Shown: positions 24,894-32,026 of the stretch, in pieces
How the letters are laid out: the number at the start of each line of letters is the position of its first letter
How positions within the stretch are numbered: position 1 is the stretch's first letter
Assembly: GCF_944387725.1 (NCBI RefSeq)
Contig: NZ_CALXGA010000008.1
Coordinates: 1-48,032 of the forward strand
Reading direction: 5' to 3'
DNA from: an uncultured Intestinimonas sp.
Lineage (GTDB): Bacteria; Bacillota; Clostridia; Oscillospirales; Oscillospiraceae
DNA: 48,032 bases
Notes under the pieces: model-generated
The model's database searches: none
Seen by the model: only the letters and a program-made list of their open reading frames with translations
Told to the model about the DNA's origin: nothing
Position numbers and translations under genes: made by a program

Positions 24894-25024
24894 GGGCTTG
24901 TTTGAAAATTGGCGATGTGTCCGGCAGCGAGGGATTTTGGGCCGCCGGCAAGCAATTTTTTCGCAGGAATCCTGGCGGATTTCAAGGAAAACTTGCGCCG
25001 CCCAGGGGGCAAAAGACCCGCCGG
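24894..25024 (-). repeat. 162-bp element, copy D (truncated)
   Basis: The first 131 bases or so match copy E in the same direction (the reverse of copies B and C); similarity stops after GACCCGCCGG near 25024 and the right terminal repeat is missing. The left flank is GA rather than TA. It appears to be a decayed or partly deleted copy, 123 bases upstream of the chemoreceptor gene. Confidence 0.82.
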
Positions 25025-25146
25025 ATGCCGCTCGCTGTGGGAGAACGGGGAAATTCCATAAAATTGTCGGCGTGCCGCTTAATTTTTACAAAATTGTGAC
25101 GAAAAAATGATGTGATGACATGCAGGATGGTCAGGGGGTATTTTAG

Positions 25147-26793
25147 ATGACGAAACACAGCATTAAACTGCATGTATGGGCGAGAGTCGCCGCCGTGCTG
25201 TTTGCGGCCCTGCTTATGGGCGTCGTGGTCAATATCAGCATTCGATTTATCCGCACTGCAGAGCAAAGCAACGAGCAGGCCAATACCATGCTGTCCCAGG
25301 CCCAGGCGGCCCAAACAGCCCACTACCTCTGGTACAGCCAGCTGGGGGACTCCCTCTACACCGGAACGGCCTTTGCCGGGACCATGGACCCCACCGCCTG
25401 CGGCCTGGGGCAGTGGCTCTACGGGGATGCCGGGACCCAGGACCCTGATATCCTGGCCCTGCGGGAGGAGCTGATCCCCCTCCACGAGACCATCCACGCA
25501 TCCGCCCAGGAGGCGCTGGACCTCCCCCAGGCCCAGGGACAGGTATACTACCGCCAGACGATCCAAAACAGTGTAACCACCCTGGTGGGGATGCTGGACG
25601 AGATTGTCACCCGCGCGGATGCGGTGTGCACAGAGAATGAGGCGGACATGGGTCAGGCCATCCAGATCGCCTCCATCAGCTCCATTGTATGCGGACTGCT
25701 GACCTTCCTCTGCCTGGGGAGCCTGGTACAGTATGTATTGCGGTGTGTCATCAAGCCCATCCTGCACATTACGGAGGAGAGCCGCGTGCTGCTGGAGGGG
25801 CGGCTGGACTTTCATCTGGACTGCCGTGTGAAGAACGAGCTGGGAGAACTGGCCCAGATTCTACAGCAATCCATGGGAACCATCCGGGGCTATGTGGCGG
25901 AGATCGACCGGCTGATGGCGGAGTATGCCGAGGGCCGCTTTGCCGCCGAGCCGCAGGTGGACTTCCAGGGCGACTTCCATTCCATCCAGAAATCCATGGA
26001 CGCCTTCACCAGCCGGATCTCTCAGGCGTTGGACGTGGTGGAGACGGCGGCGGCGCAGGTGTCCAGTGGAGCGGATCAGATCTCCGGAAGCTCCCAGTCC
26101 CTGGCCCAGGGGGCCACGGAGCAGGCCAGCAGCGTGGAAACGCTGGTGACCGAGCTCAAGGAGCTGGCGCAAATCTCCCGAGAGAACGCCGAGCGGGCCC
26201 AGACGGTTCAGGGCACGGCCAGGCAATCCGGGGAGCGGGCGGAGGAGAGCAGCCGGCAGATGGGTGAAACGGTGCAGGCCATGAGTGAAATCCAGAAATC
26301 GGCCAGTGAGATCAGCCGGATCATCGGCACCATTGAGGATATCGCCTTTCAGACCAACATCCTGGCCCTGAACGCGGCGGTGGAGGCCGCCCGGGCCGGC
26401 GCCGCCGGCAGGGGCTTCGCTGTGGTGGCCGATGAGGTGCGCAGCCTTGCCGCCAAGAGCGACGAGGCGGCCAAGGCAACCAAGGAACTGATTGAGAACG
26501 CCATCCAGGCGGTTGAACAGGGCAGCCAGATTGTGGAGGCGGTGTCTGGAGAGCTGGAGAAGAGCCGCGGACTGGCTGGCCGCACCGCCCAGGAAATTGA
26601 GGAAATCGCCCAGGCGGTGCACTGCGAGGTGGACGCTGTGGCCCAGATCAACAGCGGCGTGGGGCAGGTGTCCGCTGTGGTACAGCAGAACTCCGCCGCC
26701 AGCCAGGAGATCGCCGCCATCAGCGGCGAGCTGTCCATCCAGGCCAGAGCCCTGAAAGAGCAGACGGAACGCTTCCAGCTCCGGCAGCCCTAG
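25147..26793 (+). CDS. Methyl-accepting chemotaxis protein with an extracytoplasmic CZB-like zinc-binding domain
   Basis: A 548-residue chemoreceptor. Membrane helix 1 is about residues 13-33 and helix 2 about 175-199. Between them a domain shows H59 (AHYLWYSQ), C85 (CGLGQW), H113 and H117 (LHETIH), the His/Cys pattern of the chemoreceptor zinc-binding (CZB) family. A HAMP-like region (from about 200) and a signalling domain follow, with the hairpin tip [20 protein letters not shown] near 392-412. It signals to CheA/CheW (not encoded here). CZB domains are usually cytoplasmic and C-terminal, so the location is unusual. Its TAG stop is formed by the TA target and first base of repeat copy E, so the end may be shortened or altered. 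Confidence 0.88.
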   Translation: MTKHSIKLHVWARVAAVLFAALLMGVVVNISIRFIRTAEQSNEQANTMLSQAQAAQTAHYLWYSQLGDSLYTGTAFAGTMDPTACGLGQWLYGDAGTQDPDILALREELIPLHETIHASAQEALDLPQAQGQVYYRQTIQNSVTTLVGMLDEIVTRADAVCTENEADMGQAIQIASISSIVCGLLTFLCLGSLVQYVLRCVIKPILHITEESRVLLEGRLDFHLDCRVKNELGELAQILQQSMGTIRGYVAEIDRLMAEYAEGRFAAEPQVDFQGDFHSIQKSMDAFTSRISQALDVVETAAAQVSSGADQISGSSQSLAQGATEQASSVETLVTELKELAQISRENAERAQTVQGTARQSGERAEESSRQMGETVQAMSEIQKSASEISRIIGTIEDIAFQTNILALNAAVEAARAGAAGRGFAVVADEVRSLAAKSDEAAKATKELIENAIQAVEQGSQIVEAVSGELEKSRGLAGRTAQEIEEIAQAVHCEVDAVAQINSGVGQVSAVVQQNSAASQEIAAISGELSIQARALKEQTERFQLRQP

Positions 26794-26954
26794 GGCTTGT
26801 TTGAAAATTGGCGATGTGTCCAGCAGCGAGGGATTTTGAGCCGCTGGCAAGCAATTTTTTCGCAGGAATCCTGGCGGATTTCAAGGAAAAATTGCGCCGT
26901 CCAGGGGGCAAAAGACCCGCCGGTTGGGCATGTTGCCATGTTTCAAACAAGCCC
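26793..26954 (-). repeat. 162-bp TA-flanked inverted-repeat element, copy E
   Basis: A full 162-bp copy, reversed relative to copies B and C, with TA at 26791-26792 and 26955-26956. It abuts the end of the chemoreceptor gene: TA plus its first G make the TAG stop. Confidence 0.9.
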
Positions 26955-26974
26955 TAAGATTTGCGTAAAAAAGA

Positions 26975-27018
26975 GCCATGCGCCCAGCGGTCAAAATCCT
27001 TGCCGCTGGGCGCATGGC
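26975..27018. terminator. Strong intrinsic terminator
   Basis: A perfect 16-bp stem, GCCATGCGCCCAGCGG (26975-26990) with its complement at 27003-27018, 12-base loop, followed by ATTTTTCT on the plus strand and preceded by an A-run, so it can act on both strands between convergent genes. Confidence 0.92.
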
Positions 27019-27094
27019 CCATTTTTCTGCCGCTCTGCCGGAGACTGCGCGGGGGAAATCGCACCGCAGCCGCCGGACAAAGAGCTTAAATCCC

Positions 27095-28729
27095 TCAGGC
27101 CTCGCTCTGGGCCTCCACCAGGCGGACGCCGCAGTACTGCTCCCGCAGCCGGGGCTTTTCGATCTTCCCGGTGGCATTCCGGGGGACGGGGGCGAAGATA
27201 ATCCTCCGGGGCCGCTTGTACCGGGGCAGCTCGGTGCAGAAGTAGCGGATTTCCTCCTCGGTGCAGGTCTCCCCCTCCTTGACCTGGATGATGGCGGCGG
27301 CAATCTCCCCCAGCCGCCGGTCCGGCAGGCCGATGACCGCCACGTCGTGGACCTTGGGGTGGGCCGAGAGGAAGTCCTCGATCTGGACCGGGTAGAGGTT
27401 TTCGCCGCCGGAGATGATGACGTCCTTCTTCCGGTCCACTAAGTAGTAAAAGCCCTCCTGGTCCTGCCGGGCCATGTCCCCGGTGTGGAGCCAGCCGTCC
27501 CGGAGGACCTCCGCCGTGGCCTTGGGGTCGTGGTAGTAGCCCACCATGACGCCGGGGCCTCTGACGCACAGCTCCCCTACCTCCCCCGGCAGGACGGGGC
27601 GGTCCAGTTCGTCCACAATTTTGACCTCCCAGCCGTAGCCGGGGACCCCGATAGCCCCCACCTTGCGGATGTTCTCCAGCCCCAGGTGGACGCAGCCTGG
27701 GCCGGTGGACTCGGACAGGCCGTAGTTGGTGTCGTATTTGTGGTGGGGGAAGTAGCGCAGCCAGTGTTTGATGAGGCTGGGGGGCACGGGCTGGGCCCCG
27801 ATGTGCATGAGCCGCCACTGGCTGAGCTGGTAGTTGGGCAGCTGGAGGACTCCCCGGTCCAGGGCGGCCAGGAGGTCCTGGGCCCAGGGTACCAGCAGCC
27901 AGACGATGGTACAGGCCTCCCGGGACACCGCCTCGAGGATGGACTGGGGGGAGTTGCCCTTGAGGAGCACCGCCCGGCTTCCGGTGAAGAGGGAGCCGAG
28001 CCAGTGCATCTTGGCCCCGGTGTGGTAGAGGGGCGGGATGCACAAAAAGACGTCCTCGTGGGTGGTCTGGTGGTGGATGGCCTCCATCCGGGCCGCCTGG
28101 AGGAGGGCCTGATGCCGCAGGAGGATGGCCTTGGGGAAGCCGGTGGTGCCGGAGGAGTAGTAGATGGCCCCCTCGTCCTCGTCCTCGATGAGGACCTTGG
28201 GGGCCACGCTGGAGCAGTTGGCCGCCGCGCGGTGGTAGTCCTCGGCGAAGGTGGGGCAGCTGTCCCCCACAAAGAAGAGCAGCCGCTCCCGGCCGATGGA
28301 ACCGGCGATGTCCTCCACCCGGCCGATGAACTCCGGGCCGAAGAAGAGGACGTCCACGTCGGCCAGCTTGACGCAGTACTCGATCTCACGGGCTGTGTAG
28401 CGGAAGTTCAGGGGCACCGCCACCGCCCCCGTCTTCAAAATGCCGAAGTAGATGGGCAGCCACTCCAGGCAGTTCATCAGCAGCAGGGCCACCTTCTGCC
28501 CCTTGTGGACCCCCCGGCCCCGCAGCAGGTTGGCCGCCCGGTTGGCTTTCTCGTCAAAGACCGACCAGGTGATCTCCCGGCGGTAGGGGGCGGTGCCGGT
28601 GGGCTGGATGAGCTCGTACTCCTTCCAGGTCACCCGCTGCTCCTCGTGGACCTCGGGATTGATCTCCACCAGGGCGATTTCATCGCCGTACAGCTTGCTG
28701 TTGCGCTCCAGTAAGTCGGTGATGGGCAT
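27095..28729 (-). CDS. AMP-forming acyl-CoA synthetase / ligase
   Basis: A 544-residue ANL-superfamily enzyme that activates a carboxylic acid as acyl-AMP and transfers it to CoA. Motifs: the P-loop YYSSGTTGFPKA (about 189-200), YGLSESTGPG, the GWLHTGD loop, DRKKDVIISGGENLYPVQIED (hinge), and near the C-terminus NATGKIEKPRLR with the catalytic lysine. An N-terminal segment before ITWSVFDEKANRAANLL is slightly long. The acid substrate (fatty, aromatic or bile acid) cannot be read from sequence. GAGGAAGCC precedes the ATG. The gene is followed by the terminator at 26975. Confidence 0.92.
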   Translation of the reverse strand: MPITDLLERNSKLYGDEIALVEINPEVHEEQRVTWKEYELIQPTGTAPYRREITWSVFDEKANRAANLLRGRGVHKGQKVALLLMNCLEWLPIYFGILKTGAVAVPLNFRYTAREIEYCVKLADVDVLFFGPEFIGRVEDIAGSIGRERLLFFVGDSCPTFAEDYHRAAANCSSVAPKVLIEDEDEGAIYYSSGTTGFPKAILLRHQALLQAARMEAIHHQTTHEDVFLCIPPLYHTGAKMHWLGSLFTGSRAVLLKGNSPQSILEAVSREACTIVWLLVPWAQDLLAALDRGVLQLPNYQLSQWRLMHIGAQPVPPSLIKHWLRYFPHHKYDTNYGLSESTGPGCVHLGLENIRKVGAIGVPGYGWEVKIVDELDRPVLPGEVGELCVRGPGVMVGYYHDPKATAEVLRDGWLHTGDMARQDQEGFYYLVDRKKDVIISGGENLYPVQIEDFLSAHPKVHDVAVIGLPDRRLGEIAAAIIQVKEGETCTEEEIRYFCTELPRYKRPRRIIFAPVPRNATGKIEKPRLREQYCGVRLVEAQSEA

Positions 28730-28792
28730 GGCTTCCTCGTTCCTTTCCCGGGAGGGGCTCCTCCACTTTATTGGTTTTTGAGATAAACAACA

Positions 28793-28830
28793 AATCCGAA
28801 CCCGCCCCCAATGGGGGACAAGTTCGGATT
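28793..28830 (-). terminator. Terminator of the tRNA cluster
   Basis: AATCCGAAC (28793-28801) pairs with GTTCGGATT (28822-28830), with an inner CCCCC/GGGGG stem. Read on the minus strand it is followed by TGTTGTTT, a T-rich tract. It lies 10 bases after the tRNA-Val CCA end. Confidence 0.85.
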
Positions 28831-28839
28831 ATGTTGCTG

Positions 28840-28915
28840 TGGTGGAGACAACAGAACTCGAATCTGTGACCTCTCGCGTGTGAGGCGAGCGCTCTACCAG
28901 CTGAGCTATGCCTCC
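28840..28915 (-). tRNA. tRNA-Val (anticodon CAC)
   Basis: A complete cloverleaf of 76 bases with encoded CCA: acceptor GGAGGCA/TGTCTCC, D-arm GCTCAGCTGGTAGAGC, anticodon stem CTCGC/GCGAG around loop CTCACAC, T-arm ACAGATTCGAGTTCTGT. The anticodon CAC reads GUG. Last of three tRNAs in one transcript. Confidence 0.95.
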
Positions 28916-28928
28916 ATATGGGAGACGT

Positions 28929-29003
28929 TGGTGACGCGTACGGGAATCGAACCCGTGTTACCGCCGTGAAAGGGCGGTGTCTTAGCCGCTTGACCAACGC
29001 GCC
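28929..29003 (-). tRNA. tRNA-Glu (anticodon TTC)
   Basis: 75 bases with CCA: acceptor GGCGCGT/ACGCGTC, anticodon stem CCGCC/GGCGG around CTTTCAC, T-arm with GGTTCGATTCC. Anticodon TTC, glutamate. Confidence 0.95.
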
Positions 29004-29026
29004 ATGCGGTGCAGCGCGGGGCTGCA

Positions 29027-29103
29027 TGGTAGCGGCACCTGGATTTGAACCGGGGACAACTCGGGTATGAACCGAGTGCTCTAGCCAACTGAGCTATGCC
29101 GCC
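29027..29103 (-). tRNA. tRNA-Met (elongator, anticodon CAT)
   Basis: 77 bases with CCA: acceptor GGCGGCA with TGCCGCT (G1-U72 wobble as in other Firmicute elongator Met tRNAs), anticodon stem CTCGG/CCGAG around TTCATAC. The anticodon CAT and paired position 1-72 favour elongator rather than initiator, although a tRNA-Ile with modified CAT cannot be fully excluded. Confidence 0.92.
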
Positions 29104-29134
29104 TTATCGGCCCCAGTGAAACAGGGCAAGAGAT

Positions 29135-29163
29135 AGTATATCCGACTTGCTCCAAAATGTCAA
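29135..29163 (-). promoter_or_regulatory. Promoter of the tRNA cluster
   Basis: On the minus strand TTGACA (29158-29163), 17-base spacer, TATACT (29135-29140), about 32 bases before the tRNA-Met 5' end. Near-consensus, as expected for a stable-RNA operon. Confidence 0.9.
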
Positions 29164-29211
29164 CCATTTTTCTGAATTTTCTGGATTTTTCTTTTCCCCC
29201 CGGGAGGGGGC

Positions 29212-29904
29212 TCAGTCGATCTTGTAGCCCACCCCCCACACCGTCTTGATGAACCGGGGGTTCCGGCTGGGCTCCCCCATCTTCTCCCGCAGGCGGCGGA
29301 TGTGGACCATCACCGTGTTGTTCCGGTCCAGGTACTTCTCCCCCCACACCGCTTCAAAGAGACGCTCAGCGGAGATGACGCGGCCCCGGTTTTCGCAGAG
29401 CATCCACAGGATGTCGAACTCCAGGGGGGTCAGGTTCAGCTCCCGGTCGTAGAGGGTGCACTGGTGGGTGCTCCGGTCGATGACCAGGCCGTTGAAGTCG
29501 ATGACCTCCCCGACGGGGGGCTGGCCCACGCCGTTGTAGCGGGTGTACCGCCGGAGCTGGGCCTTCACCCGGGCCACCAGCTCCAGGGGGTTGAAGGGCT
29601 TGGTGAGGTAGTCGTCCGCCCCGATGGTGAGGCCGGAGATCTTGTCCGTGTCGGAGCTCCGGGCCGTCAGCATGAGGACGGGGAAGTGGTGCTCCCGGCG
29701 GATCTCCCCGCAGAGGACAAAGCCGGAGATGTCCGGCAGCATCACATCCAGAACGGCCAGGTCCGGGGGGTGGTCCCGGACGCAGGCCAGGGCGTCGGCC
29801 CCGGTGCCGCAGGTATAGACGGTGAAGCCCTCGCTGCGGAGATAGACCCCCACCAGCTCGGCGATCTCCGGCTCGTCGTCCACCACCAGGATATTGGCCT
29901 CCAT
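29212..29904 (-). CDS. OmpR/PhoB-family response regulator, apparently orphan
   Basis: A 230-residue two-domain regulator. Receiver: ILVVDDEPEI (acidic pair), VLDVMLPD with the phospho-acceptor Asp near 51, TARSS (Thr) and KPF (Lys). C-terminal winged helix: LNLTPLEFDILWMLCENRGRVISAERLFEAVWG and HIRRLREKMGEPSRNPRFIKTVWGVGYKI. The sequence is of the VanR/PhoB kind. GAGGTGAGGAAC precedes the ATG at 29904. No histidine kinase gene is adjacent; its partner must be elsewhere or absent. The downstream tRNAs have their own promoter. Confidence 0.94.
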   Translation of the reverse strand: MEANILVVDDEPEIAELVGVYLRSEGFTVYTCGTGADALACVRDHPPDLAVLDVMLPDISGFVLCGEIRREHHFPVLMLTARSSDTDKISGLTIGADDYLTKPFNPLELVARVKAQLRRYTRYNGVGQPPVGEVIDFNGLVIDRSTHQCTLYDRELNLTPLEFDILWMLCENRGRVISAERLFEAVWGEKYLDRNNTVMVHIRRLREKMGEPSRNPRFIKTVWGVGYKID

Positions 29905-29925
29905 GTTCCTCACCTCTCCGTCCCC

Positions 29926-29955
29926 ATTATAGCGGCTCTTCCGCGGGAAAGTCAA
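29926..29955 (-). promoter_or_regulatory. Sigma-A promoter of the orphan response regulator
   Basis: On the minus strand TTGACT (29950-29955), an 18-base spacer and TATAAT (29926-29931), 22 bases before the ATG. Confidence 0.8.
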
Positions 29956-29999
29956 TGCTCCGGGGGAAAAGGTAAGAAAATCATAAGATCTGCTCCGGC

Positions 30000-30251
30000 T
30001 CAAAAGATCCACCGCAGCACGCCGGAGGCGGCGAAGGCCAGGGCGGCGGGGATCAGGTTCTCCCAGCGGAAGGGCTGGTCCAGAATGCCTTTCACCAGCA
30101 GCACCACACCGGCCAGGCGCAGCAGCCAGGGCACCAGGGAGAAGAGAATGGCCAGGGGCAGACCGATGAGGATGAGCACCAGGCCGATGAGCACGGAGCC
30201 CACCACCACGCCCCCCAGGCACAGGACGGTCAGGGTCAATAGGGTAATCAT
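30000..30251 (-). CDS. Small hydrophobic membrane protein of unknown function
   Basis: An 83-residue protein made almost entirely of hydrophobic residues, with two or three membrane helices: ITLLTLTVLCLGGVVVGSVLI, LVLILIGLPLAILFSLVPWLL, and LIPAALAFAASGVLRWIF at the end. AAAGGAGGG lies 5-6 bases before the ATG at 30251; the in-frame ATG at 30278 has no such site. It stands alone between the response regulator and spoIIR. I do not recognise the family. Confidence 0.7.
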   Translation of the reverse strand: MITLLTLTVLCLGGVVVGSVLIGLVLILIGLPLAILFSLVPWLLRLAGVVLLVKGILDQPFRWENLIPAALAFAASGVLRWIF

Positions 30252-30346
30252 AAGGGTCCCTCCTTTTACGGTCCCCATAGTACCACGGGGGCGTTAAAAA
30301 GAGAGGGGAGAGGAGATTAAAATTGGGTGAAAATTTCCGGGGGCGG

Positions 30347-30376
30347 GTTTAAGCCCCGGCGGGGCTGGCCAGAATA
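30347..30376 (+). promoter_or_regulatory. Candidate sigma-F promoter of spoIIR
   Basis: GTTTA (30347-30351), exactly 15 bases, then GGCCAGAATA (30367-30376). The sigma-F consensus recalled for Bacillus is GYWTA-N15-GGNRANANTW; all specified positions match except one (C for R). spoIIR is a sigma-F gene in Bacillus, and sigF is encoded in this window. The spacer is also a palindrome (AGCCCCGGCGGGGCT), which may be coincidence. Confidence 0.6.
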
Positions 30377-30408
30377 GGGGCACAGGCTACATAAGGGGAA
30401 GGTGCTTT

Positions 30409-31056
30409 ATGATGATAGAGACCCTACAGGAAAGCCGCCGCCTGCGGCGCTGGGAGGCCGCCCTGCTGGCCGGCATGGCCATCGCCCTGCTGGCGGGGCT
30501 CTGGCTGGACGGGGAACAGGCCGCCCTGGCGGACAAGGTCCTCCGCCTCCACGTCATCGCCAATTCGGACACCCAGGCCGACCAGGCCCTAAAGCTGGAG
30601 GTCCGGGACCGGATTCTGGCCGAGGCCGGGGTTCTGCTGGAGGGCAGCGGCTCGGTGGAGGAGGCCGTCCAGGTCCTCCAGGACGCCCTGCCCCAGCTGG
30701 AGGCGGCGGGGGAGGCGGCCGTCCGGGCGGCGGGCTATGCCTACCCCGTCTCCGCCTCCCTGGAGGAGGATGTCTGGTTCCCCACCAAGGAATACAGCGA
30801 CTTCGCCCTGCCCCAGGGGAGCTACACCGCCCTCCGGGTGGTCATCGGAGAGGGGGCGGGCCAAAACTGGTGGTGCGTGGTTTTCCCGCCCCTGTGCCTG
30901 GGCTCGGTCTCCGAGACCACGGAGGAGACCGCCGCCCTGGGGGGCCTGAGCCGGGAGGAGGTCTCCCTGATGACCGGGGAGACTGAGGGCTATGTGGTCA
31001 AGTTCCGGGCCATTGAGCTCTGGGAGAGCTTCCGGGGCTGGGTGGAGGGCCGGTAG
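30409..31056 (+). CDS. spoIIR: Stage II sporulation protein R (SpoIIR)
   Basis: Forespore-secreted signal that triggers processing of pro-sigma E in the mother cell. The 215-residue protein has an N-terminal membrane anchor or signal (ALLAGMAIALLAGLWL, about 18-33), the family signature LRLHVIANSDTQADQALKLEVRD (about 45-67), and later GSYTALRVVIGEGAGQNWWCVVFPPLC. Length is typical. GGAAGGTG precedes two consecutive ATGs (30409, 30412); either may serve. A sigma-F-like promoter lies upstream. Convergent with 31067. Confidence 0.95.
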   Translation: MMIETLQESRRLRRWEAALLAGMAIALLAGLWLDGEQAALADKVLRLHVIANSDTQADQALKLEVRDRILAEAGVLLEGSGSVEEAVQVLQDALPQLEAAGEAAVRAAGYAYPVSASLEEDVWFPTKEYSDFALPQGSYTALRVVIGEGAGQNWWCVVFPPLCLGSVSETTEETAALGGLSREEVSLMTGETEGYVVKFRAIELWESFRGWVEGR

Positions 31057-31066
31057 CCCGCCCCCC

Positions 31067-31831
31067 CTACCACTCGTTGACGGCGTACAGGATGGCCAGC
31101 CGGATCTGCCTCAGCAGTGCGTCAGAGAGCCGGTCGTACTCCCGGCTCAACCCCTTTTCCCCGGCCAGACAGGGGGGCGTGTCGTTCCAGGAGCCCATGG
31201 CGCCGAACACATCGGCGCAGTCGGCCGCGTCAAAGAGGGCGCACCGCTCCTGGGGCAGGGGCAAGCTGTACGCTGACCTTGGCGCCTCCACGGCGCCGTC
31301 CAGAATCACCCTTGCCCGTTCAAAGATACGCGCGAAGCCGGGGCAGTCGATTTGGACCGCCAGCGCCTGGATCTCCAGAAGGGTCTGCCGAAATGTGGGG
31401 GTAGGATTCTGGAAACGGGGCTTCCCAGGCGGAGGGGAAGATAACTCCTGCTCCGTATACAGGCCGCTCCACCGCTTCTTCACGCTGTCGAAATGCCGGC
31501 TCCCGGTGAAGGCTGAGGCCAGGCCGCCCCGGCGGAAGCAGATCATGGCGCTCCCCGTTATGTTGACAAAGCCCAGGATATTCCGGTCCGGCACGTCCAC
31601 CGGGCAGAGGAGCTTGACGTCCTCCAGCCCCCTCTGCCTCATATGCGCAAACCACGCCTCCACATGGGGCGCAGTATAGGGGCCCGCCCCTGGGCGGGAC
31701 GCCTCAGGCAGGCAGACAAAGGCAGTGGCCTCCTCATAGGGACCCGGCGTATATTGGATGGGCGCCTCCTCCCGCAGGGCCTGCTTGGCCGCCGTAACCA
31801 GACGGCAGATTTGAAACAGTTCTCCGTTCAT
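31067..31831 (-). CDS. Conserved-looking protein of unknown function
   Basis: A 254-residue soluble protein, no signal peptide or membrane helix. It begins MNGELFQICRLVTAAKQALRE and ends RQIRLAILYAVNEW, both probably helical; the middle has DVPDRNILGFVNITGSAMICFRR. I do not recognise a domain. GGAGGAGCGGC gives a strong ribosome binding site, and a sigma-A-like promoter lies at 31876-31904, so it is very likely a real gene. It stands alone and converges with spoIIR, whose stop is 10 bases away. Confidence 0.72.
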   Translation of the reverse strand: MNGELFQICRLVTAAKQALREEAPIQYTPGPYEEATAFVCLPEASRPGAGPYTAPHVEAWFAHMRQRGLEDVKLLCPVDVPDRNILGFVNITGSAMICFRRGGLASAFTGSRHFDSVKKRWSGLYTEQELSSPPPGKPRFQNPTPTFRQTLLEIQALAVQIDCPGFARIFERARVILDGAVEAPRSAYSLPLPQERCALFDAADCADVFGAMGSWNDTPPCLAGEKGLSREYDRLSDALLRQIRLAILYAVNEW

Positions 31832-31875
31832 GCCGCTCCTCCATTCTGACCCGCTCCATCGGGCCTTTTATGGTC

Positions 31876-31904
31876 ATGATAGCACACCGCCGGTCTGTCT
31901 TCAA
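31876..31904 (-). promoter_or_regulatory. Promoter of the unknown gene at 31067-31831
   Basis: On the minus strand TTGAAG (31899-31904), 17-base spacer, TATCAT (31876-31881). The -35 box lies in the left arm of the hairpin at 31903. Confidence 0.65.
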
Positions 31905-31927
31905 GCCGCCCTCTGGGCGGCTTTTTT
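31903..31927 (+). terminator. Intrinsic terminator-like hairpin upstream of the ccdA-type gene
   Basis: AAGCCGCCC and GGGCGGCTT arms with a 3-base loop, then TTTT. It reads on the plus strand although the nearest plus-strand gene (spoIIR) ends over 800 bases before. It may insulate the downstream promoter at 31963 from readthrough. Confidence 0.75.
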
Positions 31928-31962
31928 GGGCCCGGCCTCCGGGCGGGCGCTCTTGTTCCTCC

Positions 31963-31991
31963 TTGACGTCGGGGCCGGGAGCTGGTATACT
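31963..31991 (+). promoter_or_regulatory. Sigma-A promoter of the CcdA-thioredoxin gene
   Basis: TTGACG (31963-31968), 17-base spacer, TATACT (31986-31991), 35 bases before the ATG at 32027. Confidence 0.85.
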
Positions 31992-32026
31992 GCCAGCAAA
32001 TCCCTCTGCTGTTAAAGGAGGTTCCT

